A model generated the notes under the pieces. That model searched no databases. It had not been told where the DNA came from and saw nothing but the letters and a program-made list of their open reading frames with translations. Of a stretch of 64,000 nt of DNA, positions 1-12,185 are shown piece after piece (within the stretch, counting starts at the first letter, position 1; every line of letters begins with the position of its first letter). The position numbers and the translations under genes were made by a program. The stretch is from positions 119,865,001-119,929,000 of the forward strand of contig CM075673.1 of the NCBI GenBank assembly GCA_037962975.1, in the 5' to 3' direction. The stretch comes from Clitoria ternatea (Eukaryota > Streptophyta > Magnoliopsida > Fabales > Fabaceae).

Positions 1-1338
1 TAATTCGATTTAAGCCTAAACAAATCACCAAATTCACATAAAAATCTCCCACACTGGTGGGTCTTCCTCATTTATCATAGCCAATGCTAAGTTATACCCC
101 AAATTCAACGTCATCATTCACCAAATATATAGGGGTTTATGTTTTCATTTTTAATCCATTCACACACCAGCTCTAGCCTCAACAACTCATTTCATAATTT
201 ATTTCACTACGGTTCATTCGTTCACAAGATTCGATCCTTTATGAGGCTCGAAAGTTCAAGGGTCACAGAGTACCCATTGTGGAATACTTCCACCACAAAT
301 AAATTCACCAAACATAGCTCATAGAAACATCATAGAGCCTAGACCACCATAGGGTCAAATTCAATAAAGTTCAATCGTTCAAGATCATATTGAGTTATCC
401 GGGGTTACCACACTTAGTGGGTCACAACTAAATCAATCATCCACCCGGTTCATAAACATGAACCCGAGTCCAACCCCAATCATGTGCCAATAAAATTTTA
501 TATTTTATAAGCATACCATGGCTATGAGCCACTTCATAATCCATACAAGAGACCCAAGCAAATAATTCAATTTCAATATACATACATATCAAGGTCTCAA
601 CATCTCATAATTTATTACCATCTCAATTCACATTTAATATCTCCTATCCGAGATCAACACACGGCATAGGTCCATCCTCAAATCAATTCATATTCAATAT
701 ATCATATCCATGATCATACATGGTACAATTCATCATCTATTCAAGTCATACTCAGCATATCAATATTCAAATGCATAATATCAATGTATTCGTCATTCGA
801 AGGAAATAGTGTAAGGAATTTGGCCGGACTTACACAAACAACCACATCAATTACATTGAGGAATTCATCCATAAATATATTCAATCTCATGATTCATCAA
901 GTTTTCCAATGAGCAACTATGCTCCATGAATGCTTCACAATTGCATCATATAACCTCAATGATATTGGACATACATCCATAAACACCAATCATATCTTCT
1001 GACTCATAATCTCATAAAGTGTCCTCAATGAGCATCAATCTCAACTCAACCTTAACGATTCACAATAATCCTCAATAAGCAATAATAGCCTTATAATCAA
1101 TTCAAAATCTCTTAGACAATTAGTCATCCTTAAATCCATATAGGGCAATCAAGACCTCAACATGTCATCACCCTCTACATAATTATCACTCTTAAATCTA
1201 TGCAGAACAACCATATTTAAAAATCACCAAAGTGTTCCAATATTGAGCAATCGTGCTCCAACCATCCATAACATCAACTTTAATACCAATCAACCATGCA
1301 CTGACAATGATCAAGATCTCTAATTCAGAGCAAAATAT
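1..1338 (-). other. Non-coding leader of gypsy-type element A
   Basis: AT-rich sequence without a credible reading frame, lying on the internal side of the primer-binding site at 1339-1350, so it is the 5' untranslated leader of a minus-strand LTR retrotransposon whose gag-pol would lie beyond the left edge. It shares short wording with the leader at 32191-33800; for example the reverse complement near 400-440 resembles the sequence near 32940-32960. The 61-aa frame at 139-324 has no recognisable content. Confidence 0.5.
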
Positions 1339-1350
1339 GCTCTGATACTA
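1339..1350 (-). promoter_or_regulatory. Primer-binding site, initiator-Met tRNA type
   Basis: Read on the minus strand this is TAGTATCAGAGC, one mismatch from the common plant primer-binding site TGGTATCAGAGC (complement of the 3' end of initiator Met tRNA). It lies 3 bases from the LTR edge at 1354. It fixes the element as minus-strand, with the 5' LTR to the right and the internal region to the left. Confidence 0.75.
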
Positions 1351-1353
1351 GAT

Positions 1354-4300
1354 TATAACACCCTTGATTTTCTGTACTCGAATCCCGATGTGATCGACAT
1401 AATTAATAAAAATACGAATAAATTTTTCACGTTGGAAAACATTTCCAAAACACCACCATGACCACATCAAGACTCGAATCATAGAAAACCAAAGAGTGAG
1501 ATTATAACACCTATAGCTGGATCGATAAATATATTGCCCATAACGGTATACAAAATATCAGAGTTTACAGCGGAAAAATATGTATACCGGGCACACGCCT
1601 AGTCCCATATATGAAGATATGAGAAAAGGCTCGGCAAAGCATGCAATGGCATAACATAGGCCTAGTAGACAACCATCATCATTTTACATAATCACATAAG
1701 CATGCAATACCTAAGATATAAGTATATACTTATCTATATGGCCATACGACATACATCTCCAATATTCATATTCAATTCAACTTCAAGACCAATACAATAG
1801 CCACTCAAATCTTTATTCATATTACATCCAAGATTACCACTATTACATACATTCATTCACAACCCAATAAATTGCAATCGCTGCCGGCCAAGGCATTCTA
1901 TTACAACTATTTACCTTCCCGAAAGCTTTACTTTTAAACCGCCCTCTTCCCATGGTTTTCCTGCACCAATACTAAAAAGTAGACCACACCGGAGAGTGAG
2001 TTATACATTTCAAATGACGATATGAATACAATTGAAATTATGTGCATATGCATATCAACATCATGTATGCTTTGCTAAACACATCAACAATCATCATAGA
2101 TCATTAAATCAATGATATATATTCTTATACGTCAAATCATAGCAAAGCAAGCATATACACATTCATTTTCATCACACCGCCACAATGGGCCAACATATAT
2201 CTATCACATCGCTACAATGGGCCAACATCATCAATCATCATCATATTCTGGCATATCTCCATGCTATATGCAAATGCTCTTATGGCTAATGCATATGCAC
2301 AATGGAATAATCAACGAAAAATACGGATCTAACTGTGGGAATAAACACCAAGTTGTGGGTTCAAGCATGATCACATACCATGCCTTTACTGCAGTAGTAA
2401 AATGTGTACACATATATCATAATGCATGCATATTCACCATATTTTTACTAGTACCAAACCGCATCGCCCATCATGCAACACCTGGTCATTTTCACCATGA
2501 CCGCGGTATACAACATATTCAACATATGGTGTTGTGGGCCAACCATGATTCTCAACATGGCAGCTGTGATCCAAAGGACCACCGGGGACACTTGCTCCTC
2601 AAGAGCCACCCCCCACAAGGGTCAACCACATGCAGCTCCCCGTAGCTCAGCATGGGCAGCTTCGTGACTTACACACCGAGTCATAAGGGAACAACATAAA
2701 TGCTCGTGCACTGAGCCGCCCTCCCACTGGGCCAACCGGGGGAATCCCCTAATATTCCAACACCGGCAGCTATGATATGCCATGGATGCAATGCAATGCA
2801 AATGCATTCTCACTCTGTGCATCCTAAATGCCACTCATCAATCATCATCACCATAATCACCAACACCACCATACACCTTAGTGGATTTCAACCTTGTTGG
2901 TTTCATAATTATTATTTTCAAGTTTTAATGTGGCATTTACATGTCAACAGATTTCACATAGATTTCACATCATTTAACATTATATACGCAAGTCGAAACT
3001 TGCAATCAACCACAATGGCATTTCAATATTACATAATATTCATCAATAACACCTCACTTTCATTTAGTGGGTTTTTCTTCACATTTTTCATTACCATTGT
3101 ATCAAGTATACTTTTATTTGTATATGTATTTGTGTGGCATTCACAACATGGTCAATTTCATATATCCTACCACACATACAAGACTATGCTTGTATCACAC
3201 ACGATGACACACAACAATTTATCATTATCAATATGCACCTCTTGGTGCAAGAGAGTGCTCAACATCATCATCTAATATCATTTAATATCATATTTCCTCT
3301 AATTCATCCATTTATAATTCATGCGATGTCATTTGTTTATCCCTTCATACATTTCAAATTCATCCTAGGGTATATCTCATAACCCTGCCATCACAGTCTC
3401 ATTATCATCCTCTTATCATTCAATTTCAGGTGGCAAATATATCATAATGCATTATTCTAATTCAGGTGGTAAATACACAATTAATTAATTCTCATGTACC
3501 CAATCAACCTTAAACACCACCATGTTTTATCATTAACATTTTACCTCTCATACATCCCTTAATTCGTCTCAGCTTTACCTCATCATGCCAAAAAGAAGGG
3601 TCAAAGATGAGCCTGCCACCAGCAATATCGATTAAAACTCATTCTGGTGGAAACTCGCTCAAGCGAGATACACATCCGCTTGAGCGAGACAAGTCGGGTT
3701 CGCTTGGGCGACCCCTTTTCGCGTAAGCGAACAACATCCAGTAGCGTGTTTCATGCTCACTCGCTCGAGCGAAGCACCTTCAGACTCGGTCACTCGCTCA
3801 AGCGAAATTACACCAGTAATCATTTCCACACTCGGTTTTCACTCGGTAATTTGATTCAAAACCGACTCATCCCACTCGGTTGTTCACTCGGTAAAGTCAA
3901 TCAAAATCGACTCCCAAAACTCGGGTTTTCACTCGGCAGATTCTCCTTGAAACCGGCTCAAAGTACTCAGGTTTTCCACTCAGCAATTTAATCCTGACCG
4001 ACCCATCGTTCACTCGGCCAATTAGTTCCAAATCCGAGTCATCTCTCAATCAATCTTTCACTCGGCAATTTCATTCCAAAACCAAGTCATCTCAATCAGT
4101 TTTTCACTCGATAAACTTAATACAAAGCCGACCATCACTCACTCAGACTTCCACTCAGAAAATTCATTCTAAATCCGAGTCTCCACTCACACAGGGTTCC
4201 ACTCGGTATTTGTTCACTCGGAATCAGGGGTTTCATTCACTCGGGAATGATGGCTATTCCACTCGGAATCCATAAACTCTCCTCACTCGGAATAACTCCC

Positions 4301-5386
4301 AATTAAATACCATTTGGTATGTTTCAGCCTCAACGCAGTCGTAATGTATTACACATCCACCACTCGGTATATCTTCACTTCTCTCACTCAGAGAATACTT
4401 AGACCTTCCTTCACTCAGAAGGGGTCTCCACAACTAAATTCCATTCGGGTTTACTCTATCCCTACACCACTCGAAGAATTACTAAGTTAAGTCTCACTCG
4501 GACTTATTTAAGTCTTATCCACTCGGAAAAAGGCCCAATGGCTATAGCCTCACTCGGAATTGCACATTAGAAGGCACTCCACTCGGCACAGGTTACACTC
4601 GACTCGGAAATTCCCCATTCGGGATTCCACTGCCCAGATTATCACACTCAAGAGCCTTCTCACTCGGGTTATGTACACTTCCTCACTCGGAAAACCATGG
4701 CTCAGACTTAAGTCACTCGGAATTCACTCAGAAATGCCACCACCTCTTAGCTTATTTTCAAAAATCCTCACTTAGGCAGGATTCGTTCATGAACTCACCC
4801 ATTCTCCATCTAATGGTCTCGCCTGGGCGAATGCCATTTCTTAGACTCTTTGCTCGGGCGGATTTCGTCCAGTAGCTAAATCCCTGATCCTCCTAGCATT
4901 CTCGCTTGAGCGAACTGGCCATTCACTGAGCGAAATCAGACCAGTAGTTAATTCCTTCGCCCTCGCTCGGGCGAAACTCCATTCGCCTAAGCGAATTTCC
5001 TCCAGAAACTAATTCTCTGGAGCAGTGGACTCTCAGGCGAGATCCCATGTCGCTTGAGTGAGACTATCAGCACATATGCAGTAATGAAGATCCTAACACT
5101 CGGAATCTCATTCTAAGCCAACATAATCACCTCCAATACATCATACACATCACATGAGGCATATATAACTCACTCTAACCATTCATACTCAGAAAATCTT
5201 CATCTCCACTCATCAATCACTCTTTTAAATTCTGATTCATCAACTATAAAATGAAGGCTTTAAAACACCTCTCATTACCACATTACTCGTCTCAAAACAG
5301 TCCTCTGCACTTTATTTAACTCATTCATTCATAAATTTTTACCATCATTTAGTTCATGTCCAACCAAGGGACCACCAAACACTTAT
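1354..5386 (-). mobile_element. LTR A, segment 1 (3' part, R-U5 side)
   Basis: The LTR opens on the plus strand with TATAACACCC (usual TGTAACACCC, one change) next to the primer-binding site and is cut at 5386 by Ogre1. It continues at 16519-16930 and 20680-21676, where it ends CGGGATGTTACA, giving about 5.4 kb. Positions 1354-3590 match LTR B (28189-30241), including the GCCGGCCAAGGCATT block near 1882 and the GAGAGTGAGTTATAC block near 1992. Positions 3640-5070 are dense in CACTCGG words and CGCTCAAGCG-type words. No coding frame is credible. The lineage is probably a Tekay/Del-like chromovirus, judged only from the iMet-type primer site and termini. Confidence 0.8.
3640..5070 (-). repeat. 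CACTCGG array and CGCTCAAGCG-type words in LTR A
   Basis: On the plus strand CACTCGG or one-base variants (CACTCAG, CACTTGG) recur every 20-60 bases, which is CCGAGTG in the element's sense. Palindrome-like words such as TCGCTCAAGCGA cluster at 3650-3800 and 4815-5060; one copy near 3760 is the perfect palindrome TCGCTCGAGCGA. Spacing is irregular and the flanks differ, so this is not a simple satellite. Confidence 0.85.
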
Positions 5387-5459
5387 TGTGAACACCCATT
5401 TCAGCCCATCCACAAATGAAGAAGAGTTCCAAAAAAAAAAAGAAAGAAAAGAGGGGGGG

Positions 5460-5483
5460 ACTCGGAAATGATCATTTCCGAGT
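5460..5483. repeat. Perfect 24-base palindrome in Ogre1 U3
   Basis: The half-site ACTCGGAAATGA is followed directly by its exact reverse complement. It lies 73 bases inside the LTR and joins two copies of the recurrent ACTCGG/CCGAGT word head to head. It could be a dimeric protein-binding site or a small cruciform; neither is shown. Confidence 0.9.
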
Positions 5484-6840
5484 GGAAGGACTCGGAACAG
5501 ATCAAATCCGAGTGGAATATGCCACTGTTGAAGAGAAATCCGAGTAGAATAACTCAGAAATGATAAAAACCGAGTGGAATTACTCAAAATGAAGCATTTC
5601 CGAGTGGAATGACTCAAAAATAATCAAATCCGAGTTGAATCACTCAGAATGAGTCAATTTCGAGTGAAATGCTTCCCTGTTGAAGTTGAATCCGAGTGGA
5701 AAGCTTCCCTGTCAGAGCCATTCCGAGTGAAGAAATTCAAATTTCCAATTCTGAGTGAGAAGAAGCCTATTTCTGAGTGAAAAATGGCCAAAATTCCAAT
5801 TTCCGAGCCATTTCAGTCGGTTCCGTGTCATTGGTCACTCGGATTGTGGAGAGGAAGTGAAGTCCGAGCCAGGTACTCTCCCAATCAACTTCCGAGTATT
5901 TTTCTTTGATTTTCAATCGGCTCTGAGTCATCCTTTAGCAAACTCTGAGACCCTTTACCCATTTCTGAGTCATTTTTACGAACTTCCGAGTCATCATTCT
6001 CTCCAGTCAGTTTTTGGTCAATCTTCAATCATTTCTGACTCAGTTTTTTTACCAATTCTGAGCCAGTCTTCAGTTGGAACCGAGTGACACTTCAGTCGGT
6101 CATCCCTCTTCAAACCAATTTCGTATCATCCTTCTTTAAACAATCAATTCTAAGCCTATTTCCATCAATTTCCGAGCCATACTTAAACCTTTCCCGAGCC
6201 CTTTTGGCCAATCATTTCCGAGTCAATTGTTGGTCAGTTCTTGGTTAGTTCTGACTCACTTTTTACCAATTCCGTGTCATCCCTCATCAAGCCAATTCCG
6301 AGTGACACTTTAAACCCAATTCTGAGTCATTATTCAACCATTTCAGTCGGTTCCGAGTCACTTGTCACTCAGTTCCGATTGAATGTCTCGCAGCAACTAC
6401 AAACCGAGTAAAACAACTCGGAAAGGAGTATTCTCACTTGGCCTTCTATGGGAAATGCTTCATTCCACTCGGAATTGACTCCCAGTGAGGATGAATGCTG
6501 ACTAAGAGGCTAATCCGAGTCGTCTTCTCTCGGATTTTCACATCCTCTCTCAGATTTTCAATATCCTTTCTCGGATTTCAATATCCTCACTCGGAATTCC
6601 ACCATTTTTACTCAGATTTCCACTATCCACATTCGGATTTCCACTATTTTCACTCGGCCTTTCACCATCTCTCGGATCTCCACCTTGTTGACCTGGATCC
6701 CACCACCCAAGTGGATCCAGGAATCCTGGGGGTGGCAGACAGGGGCGGAGGTGGAGGGAATTAAAAATTCCCACCAGCCGTTGTCCCCCCACTACCCAAA
6801 CCGAGTAGAAGCCTGAGCTGGCATTCCACTCGGGCCAGCC

Positions 6841-6848
6841 TATAAATA
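6841..6848 (+). promoter_or_regulatory. TATA box of the Ogre1 5' LTR
   Basis: TATAAATA within GCCTATAAATAGGC. A transcript start about 25-35 bases downstream, near 6870, would be normal for a plant polymerase II promoter. The 3' LTR has lost this region, so it could not serve as a promoter in the same way. Confidence 0.75.
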
Positions 6849-7828
6849 GGCAAGGGGAAGGGCAGCTGAGGGAGGGCCTGAAAGGAGGAGGAAATTCTGC
6901 CAAAAAACCCTTCGCTCTCTCTTTCTCTCTCTCTCTCTCTCACACCAATTCTTCTCCTCTTCTTCTTCCACCGTCCCTCACCATACTGTCCATAATCCTC
7001 CACACCACCATCTCTCTCCAGCACCATACCAACCTCTCCCAGCACCTTCCCATTCCCTTTTCCCCTCTCGGACCAGCACTCCTACTCCATCATCACTCGG
7101 TTTTCGCTCAACCTTCACCCGGTATTCCTCTTATCACTCGGATTTACTATTTTGCACTCGGTTTCCCTTATTTCCACTCGGATTCTCACTGTTTCACTCA
7201 GATTTTCACTATTTCACTCAGATTTTTACTGTTTCACTCAGATTTTCACTGTTTCACTCGGATTTTCAATTTTTCCACTCGGATCTTTCCAGTTTCACTC
7301 AGATTTTCCCTGTTTTCACTCAGATTTTCATAGTTTCACTCGGATTTTTATAGTTTCACTCGGTTTTCTTATTTTTCACTCAGTTTTCTTATTTTTCACG
7401 CGTTTTTTTATTTCTTGCACTCGGTTTCCTCTTCTCCCACTTAGTTTTCACTCATTTTTCTTTTTTTTTTGCTTTGTACTAAAATATGATAAAGGGAATA
7501 AATGTTTCCTATGTTTTCTTTCTAGTTTAAATAAAAATCAAAAATAAATCATTCTTAGTCAATGTCGTACGGAAAATACTTCCGTCTACACCACTTTTAT
7601 AGGATTCGTACACGTGCGAAGAACTTCGCCTTGTATGGGTTCCTCACCATAATGATTCCCATCAACATTTCCTTAATCTTTTTCCTAAATATAAAGAAAA
7701 AACTTTTAAAGAACTACGTGACCCTGATTTCTCGAAAGCTTGAGAATACGTAGGAGCAGGAAATAGTTCCTGTCGGGCCTATCTTTCTTTATTTAATTTT
7801 TAGAGTTTTCATTTTTGTCTTGCTATCA

Positions 7829-8085
7829 AAAGGAGGAGCGAGGTTAATTTGGACGAGACGTCCTGTTAATCTCATATTTTTTTAATATCTCTTTAAAAAG
7901 GAGGAGTGAGGTTAATTTGGACGAGACGTCCTGTTAATCTCATATTTTTAAATATCTCTTTAAAAAGGAGGAGCGAGGTTAATTTGGACGAGACGTCTTG
8001 TTAATCTCATATTCTTTTAATAATATCTCTTTAAAAGGTGGAGCGAGATTAATTTGGACGAGACGTCCTGTTAATCTCATGTAAA
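7829..8085 (+). repeat. Four tandem ~68-base units in the Ogre1 5' LTR
   Basis: Each unit has GAGGAGCGAGGTTAATTT, then GGACGAGACGTCC, then TGTTAATCTCAT and an A/T spacer. The cores start near 7851, 7919, 7986 and 8056. The same four-unit block occurs in the 3' LTR (15926-16180) and, reversed, in Ogre2 (43820-44075), so it is an old conserved part of this LTR family. Confidence 0.9.
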
Positions 8086-8419
8086 TATTTTGTGTTGATT
8101 TTTGTTTATTTTTTTGTTTATTTTGTCGTTCCGTACATTTTTCTTTTCATGAAGAAGTTAAAATAATTATTGGTTTAGTTATAATGCGCGCTATCAAATT
8201 GAGGTAACCGTTTTTATAACGGACAGTCGTGAGGTGCTAATACCTTCCTCACCTGTAATCAGACTCCCGAATTTGGAATTTCATTTTTTATAACCAGTGC
8301 TTTTAACAAAAGGTTTTTCCACTATTTTATCCTAAAAAAATATTGGTGGCGACTCCCTGTTTATTATTTAAAACCGTTTCGAGGGTCGGCCGCGCCGCCG
8401 CGATCCCGGTCGCGACAGA

Positions 8420-8437
8420 TGGTGACTCCACTGGGGA
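8420..8437 (+). promoter_or_regulatory. Primer-binding site, tRNA-Arg type
   Basis: TGGTGACTCCACTGGGGA lies 2 bases after the LTR end. Tat/Ogre-lineage elements commonly use a site of the form TGGCGACTCCxCTGGGGA complementary to an Arg tRNA; this differs from it by one base near the start. Confidence 0.8.
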
Positions 8438-9790
8438 ACTTAGAGAGTCAAGCCAGTCAATTTGATAGCGCATGTTTTAATTAGCATATTAACTATTTAA
8501 CTTCTTTTATTTTATTTCCTTGTCAATGTTTAGTTTCTGTTTTGTTTGTATTCTATCATTATGTTCTGTAAATATCTGTGTGATCATTGAACCCTAGGGT
8601 AGTCGACTTTATTTTGTTGCTCTGTGTTTGTTCTATGTGCAGGATGAATAAGGTACAGGTATTGAATGCCTCTTTCACACACTACACTCACAATTTGCAC
8701 ACACTTTTGAGTGGGACCCTATACCCGGGCCCAAATAAAACTTAAGATTAGGGGAGGTTGATAGCGGAGCCATTTGGGATGTACTTCCTGTCTGGTTACC
8801 GTGAGAATCTCAGCTAGAGTTCGACTTATTCATGGTGCCCACACTTAGTGTACTTCCTACTATTTGTGGTCAACATCATGAGTAGGATCTTGGCTCTAGT
8901 GACCTTTAGAAGTTTTAGAACAAGCCACCTAATGCGAGGTATCACTGATAGATGAACTTTAGAACCATAAGGAGACCTTCAGAAAAACCCACCTTAAGAC
9001 ACAAAGGGGCAAACTTTACTTCTATTTTTTTCTCATTCTCACTTTCCCTTCTGATCCAAATTGAGGGACCACTTGCCCGTTTATTGGATTACTTTTTCCA
9101 AAAAATGACCTACTTTTAACCAGTGATCCTTTAATGGGAAGGTGGTCCTTTCCTTTTATATTTGCTTAAGTCTTAGGATTTTGAGTTACGAATTTTCTGA
9201 ATCATCAAAAAAAAAAGAGCCAAAAATTTTAACAAAAAAAAAGATATAAAAAAAATCAAAAAAATCAATTCTTTTTTTGTTTTAACAATGATTAGAAAAT
9301 CCATAGCTCACATGATCCTTGACTTGACACAAGTTTTGTCAAATCGTAACCCCCTAAATACAAAAATGTTTTCAAGAAAGTTACTAGGGGAGTATCGATT
9401 TGCAAAACACGTCATTTCCTGATGACTTTTTCTCTCATTTCTTTCTATTCTCACCGGAAGCTATTCAGAGCTTAACAATTACCCTTGAGCAAGATATGGA
9501 AATTAACGTGGGATCAAACCTTTAAGAGAAGGGTCATGGTTCCCTGAGGTAGAAATAGCTAAACTTGAGGCTCTTATTGCATTTTAGAATGAAAGATTTT
9601 TTTTGTCTTCATAACTATCCCGTATTAATTTCCATGTTTACCATACCTAGTACTTTTGAACGATAAGTTCTAAGGAATGGTCAAAGGATACTCGCCAAAG
9701 CCTGTGATTGCTTCCCATGCATTCTCCTTCTTTCTATTTCCACCTGACATTTCTTGTTTTTCTTTCACCCGACACTGAAACACAAACGTC
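8438..9790 (+). other. Ogre1 leader, non-coding
   Basis: About 1.35 kb between the primer-binding site and gag with no credible frame. Some Ogre elements carry an extra reading frame here; none is visible. Contains A-rich tracts near 9205-9275. Confidence 0.7.
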
Positions 9791-11956
9791 ATGGGTAGGC
9801 ATCCTTACCAGACCCGACTTCAAAGGAAACTCATGGCTGAAGCAGAAGCTATTGAGGGAGACTTTAGGACTGAGTTCGATCAGCTGAAAGAGCGAGTAGC
9901 AGAGTTAACTAAACTCTTAGAAAAGAAACTCACAGAAGGAGCCTCCTCTGCAGGTGTTGAGGACAGCCAACAGCAGCCTGTCACCGCACCACCCCCCATT
10001 GGTTCTAACCCAGCAAGAACCCAACTACCTAACACAACGACACCCCCTCTCACTATTCATGTCGGAGGACCTAACCCTGCCATTGAGACCCAGCCACCCT
10101 ACGGCCAGTCTTATGCACAACAGCATACATTTGTTGGTCTTGACGGTAATCCAGTACCTTTTCCACTTTATGGCCTACCACCGGGGTACTATCCCCCGCT
10201 CACTAACCAACAAGACACCCAAGACCAGCAAGCAATGAATCCTCACGCTTCATACCCCACCCAGCCAAATATGCCGCTACCACTTCACCAAACCCAAAAC
10301 ATGCAGACCCATGACCCACAAATCCACCAAATCCAAAATACACAAGCCCCGATGGCTCAGCCAACTTGCAACGCACAAGCCCAAAACACACGAGCCCAGA
10401 TGACCCAGCCGACTTCTGCTGTACAAACTATGGCCCAACCCCAAGGACCCTCACCAAATACAGGCCTAATGAACCAGTCCCATGTGTTGCCTCTGTTCAA
10501 CCAGCCACTCGGCTATCCATACGGATACGCAACTACTTATATGACCAATCTCCAAGATACAACCCGCATGATGAACCCGGTAAGCGGTCATATCACGGTC
10601 GCAGCTCCCCAAAAGGAAAAGATAGAAATCCTAGAGGAGCGTTTGAGAATGATGGAAGGCGCAGGAGGTTTCGGACTGATAGATGCTTCTGAACTATGCC
10701 TAGTCACAGATGTTGTCCTCCCACCCAAATTCAAGATGCCAGACTTTGACAAGTATCAGGGAATGACTTGTCCAAAGAACCATCTCACGATGTACTGTCG
10801 AAAGATGGCATCTTACTCTTCTAACGACCAGCTGTTGATTCACTGTTTCCAAGATAGTCTGGCGGGGGCCGCTCTTACATGGTATGCTCACCTTGAGCGG
10901 AACCATATTCGTTGTTGGAAGGACCTGGCAGATGCCTTTCTTAGACAATACAAGTATAACATGGATATGGCACCCAACAGGGTTCAGTTACAGAATATGT
11001 TGAAGAGGGACAGTGAGACATTTAAGGAGTATGCCCAACGATGGAGAGAGACAGCGGCACAAGTGGATCCCCCATTGTCGGAAAAAAAGATAATCGCAAT
11101 GTTTATTGACACACTCCCATCACCTTTCTATGGCAAGATGATTGGTAGTGTTTCATCTAATTTCTCCGACATTGTGACTATTGGGGAAAGGGTGGAGAGC
11201 GGAATACGAACAGGAAAAATCACTCAGGGCCCATCTGGGGCAAACATGACAAGAAAGTCGACGCCTGGGAAAAGGGATGGAGAAACTAATTCCATCTCTT
11301 CTAATCAAAAGATGGCCCCGCCGAGACCATTCGCCCTTACCATGATTCAAGCTCCCAATCCTTATGTGGCTGCTGCCGCCCAGGGCCCAACAGCTTATAC
11401 TCCCCACTCCCGTCCGCCCATGGTAAGAGCGCCAATGCCGCAACCCATGACATACCATCACCCGCAACAAGCGATTCGACCACCCAATCATGATCAAAAC
11501 ACAAGGAATCCCAACAATGAGCGTACCCCTGTGCAGTTCGATCCAATTCCCATAACATACACTGAACTTTTACCAATCCTCATTCAAAAGGGTCTGGTAG
11601 CTCCATGCCCTATGAGGCCGTTGCAACCTCCTTACCCAAGGGGGTATAACCCAAACGCTCATTGTGATTACCATGCTGGGGCACCAGGGCATTCTACAGA
11701 AAATTACATGGCTTTGAAATATAAAGTGAGAGATTTGATCAAAGCCGACTGGATTAATTTTCGGGAAGGAAGCCCTAACGTGACCACAAATCCCCTGCCC
11801 AATCATGGAGGTTCAAAAGTTAATGCTGTGGTGGCCAATATTGAAGATGGTTTTGATGATAATGCTGATTTGGTGATCGCTTGCCCGCTGGACCAAGAGC
11901 TCAGTAATAGGGAGGCTATCAAACTCCCTTCGATTTTAAATGATTCACCAAAATAA
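9791..11956 (+). CDS. gag: Ogre1 Gag, intact 721-codon frame with a fused downstream tail
   Basis: Structural capsid protein that would package element RNA into cytoplasmic particles. The start is the first ATG of the frame, followed by MGRHPYQTRLQRKLMAEAE. Residues about 20-50 are charged and probably coiled-coil. Residues about 60-270 are rich in Pro, Gln, Thr and Asn. The retrotransposon Gag core spans about residues 300-470, with LIHCFQDSLAGAALTWYAHL and FKEYAQRWRETAAQVDPPLS. A zinc-knuckle-like block near residue 635 (CDYHAGAPGHSTENY) has Tyr where the last Cys is expected. The final ~25 residues (VIACPLDQEL to SPK) match the end of the separate G-patch-like segment of Ogre2 (56584-57060), so a deletion fused gag to the tail of that region and removed protease. 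No stop or frameshift is present. This is the only intact retroelement gene in the window. Confidence 0.9.
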   Translation: MGRHPYQTRLQRKLMAEAEAIEGDFRTEFDQLKERVAELTKLLEKKLTEGASSAGVEDSQQQPVTAPPPIGSNPARTQLPNTTTPPLTIHVGGPNPAIETQPPYGQSYAQQHTFVGLDGNPVPFPLYGLPPGYYPPLTNQQDTQDQQAMNPHASYPTQPNMPLPLHQTQNMQTHDPQIHQIQNTQAPMAQPTCNAQAQNTRAQMTQPTSAVQTMAQPQGPSPNTGLMNQSHVLPLFNQPLGYPYGYATTYMTNLQDTTRMMNPVSGHITVAAPQKEKIEILEERLRMMEGAGGFGLIDASELCLVTDVVLPPKFKMPDFDKYQGMTCPKNHLTMYCRKMASYSSNDQLLIHCFQDSLAGAALTWYAHLERNHIRCWKDLADAFLRQYKYNMDMAPNRVQLQNMLKRDSETFKEYAQRWRETAAQVDPPLSEKKIIAMFIDTLPSPFYGKMIGSVSSNFSDIVTIGERVESGIRTGKITQGPSGANMTRKSTPGKRDGETNSISSNQKMAPPRPFALTMIQAPNPYVAAAAQGPTAYTPHSRPPMVRAPMPQPMTYHHPQQAIRPPNHDQNTRNPNNERTPVQFDPIPITYTELLPILIQKGLVAPCPMRPLQPPYPRGYNPNAHCDYHAGAPGHSTENYMALKYKVRDLIKADWINFREGSPNVTTNPLPNHGGSKVNAVVANIEDGFDDNADLVIACPLDQELSNREAIKLPSILNDSPK

Positions 11957-12185
11957 TTTGCCAAAAGTCTTGTTTATCCCTCTGCTATGCCTAAGGCTTT
12001 GGGATTTTTCATGTAATAAGGGCGAAGAAAAACTTGTTTTACCAGTCAATCAATAAATGCGTATCGAAATTCAAAAAAAAATTCAAAAAAATTCACATCC
12101 CTTTATCCCTGCTTTTGACTCATTCTCTTTAAACTTGTTTTTCCTTTCTCTTCTTTATTTTGCCATAACACACTAAATTGTAGAT
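11957..12185 (+). other. Intron-like spacer after Ogre1 gag
   Basis: Ogre elements are known for an intron between the gag-protease region and the RT region. This non-coding stretch follows the gag stop, keeps blocks shared with Ogre2 (CTAAGGCTTTGGGA, ATGTAATAAGGGC), and runs through T- and A-rich tracts into the pol remnant at 12186. Splice sites cannot be fixed by eye. Confidence 0.4.

Larger units (their letters stand above)
5387..8417 (+). repeat. Ogre1 5' LTR
   Basis: 3031 bases, TG...CA. U3 (5387 to about 6868) is dominated by CCGAGT words, then by ACTCGG words from about 6410. A TATA box lies at 6841-6848, a CT-rich tract at 6910-6945, and four 68-base repeats at 7829-8085. The last 75 bases, with GGTGGCGACTCCC and GGTCGGCCGCG, match the minus-strand Ogre2 LTR end. 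The 63-aa frame at 7562-7753, repeated in the 3' LTR at 15659-15850, is not supported as a gene. Confidence 0.9.

Noticed and set aside
2112..2645. 177-aa His-rich frame as a host gene
   Set aside because: It lies in LTR A, is made of CAT/CAC-rich sequence, matches no family I know, and the homologous part of LTR B has no such frame.
3640..5100. CRISPR-like array (short word at intervals)
   Set aside because: The word is 6-8 bases, varies, occurs on both strands, has irregular spacing and lies in LTRs of a plant genome; no Cas-like gene exists.
7562..7753. 63-aa frame repeated identically at 15659-15850 as a conserved small gene
   Set aside because: It is repeated only because both copies are the same LTR; no recognisable domain, and identity reflects recent insertion.
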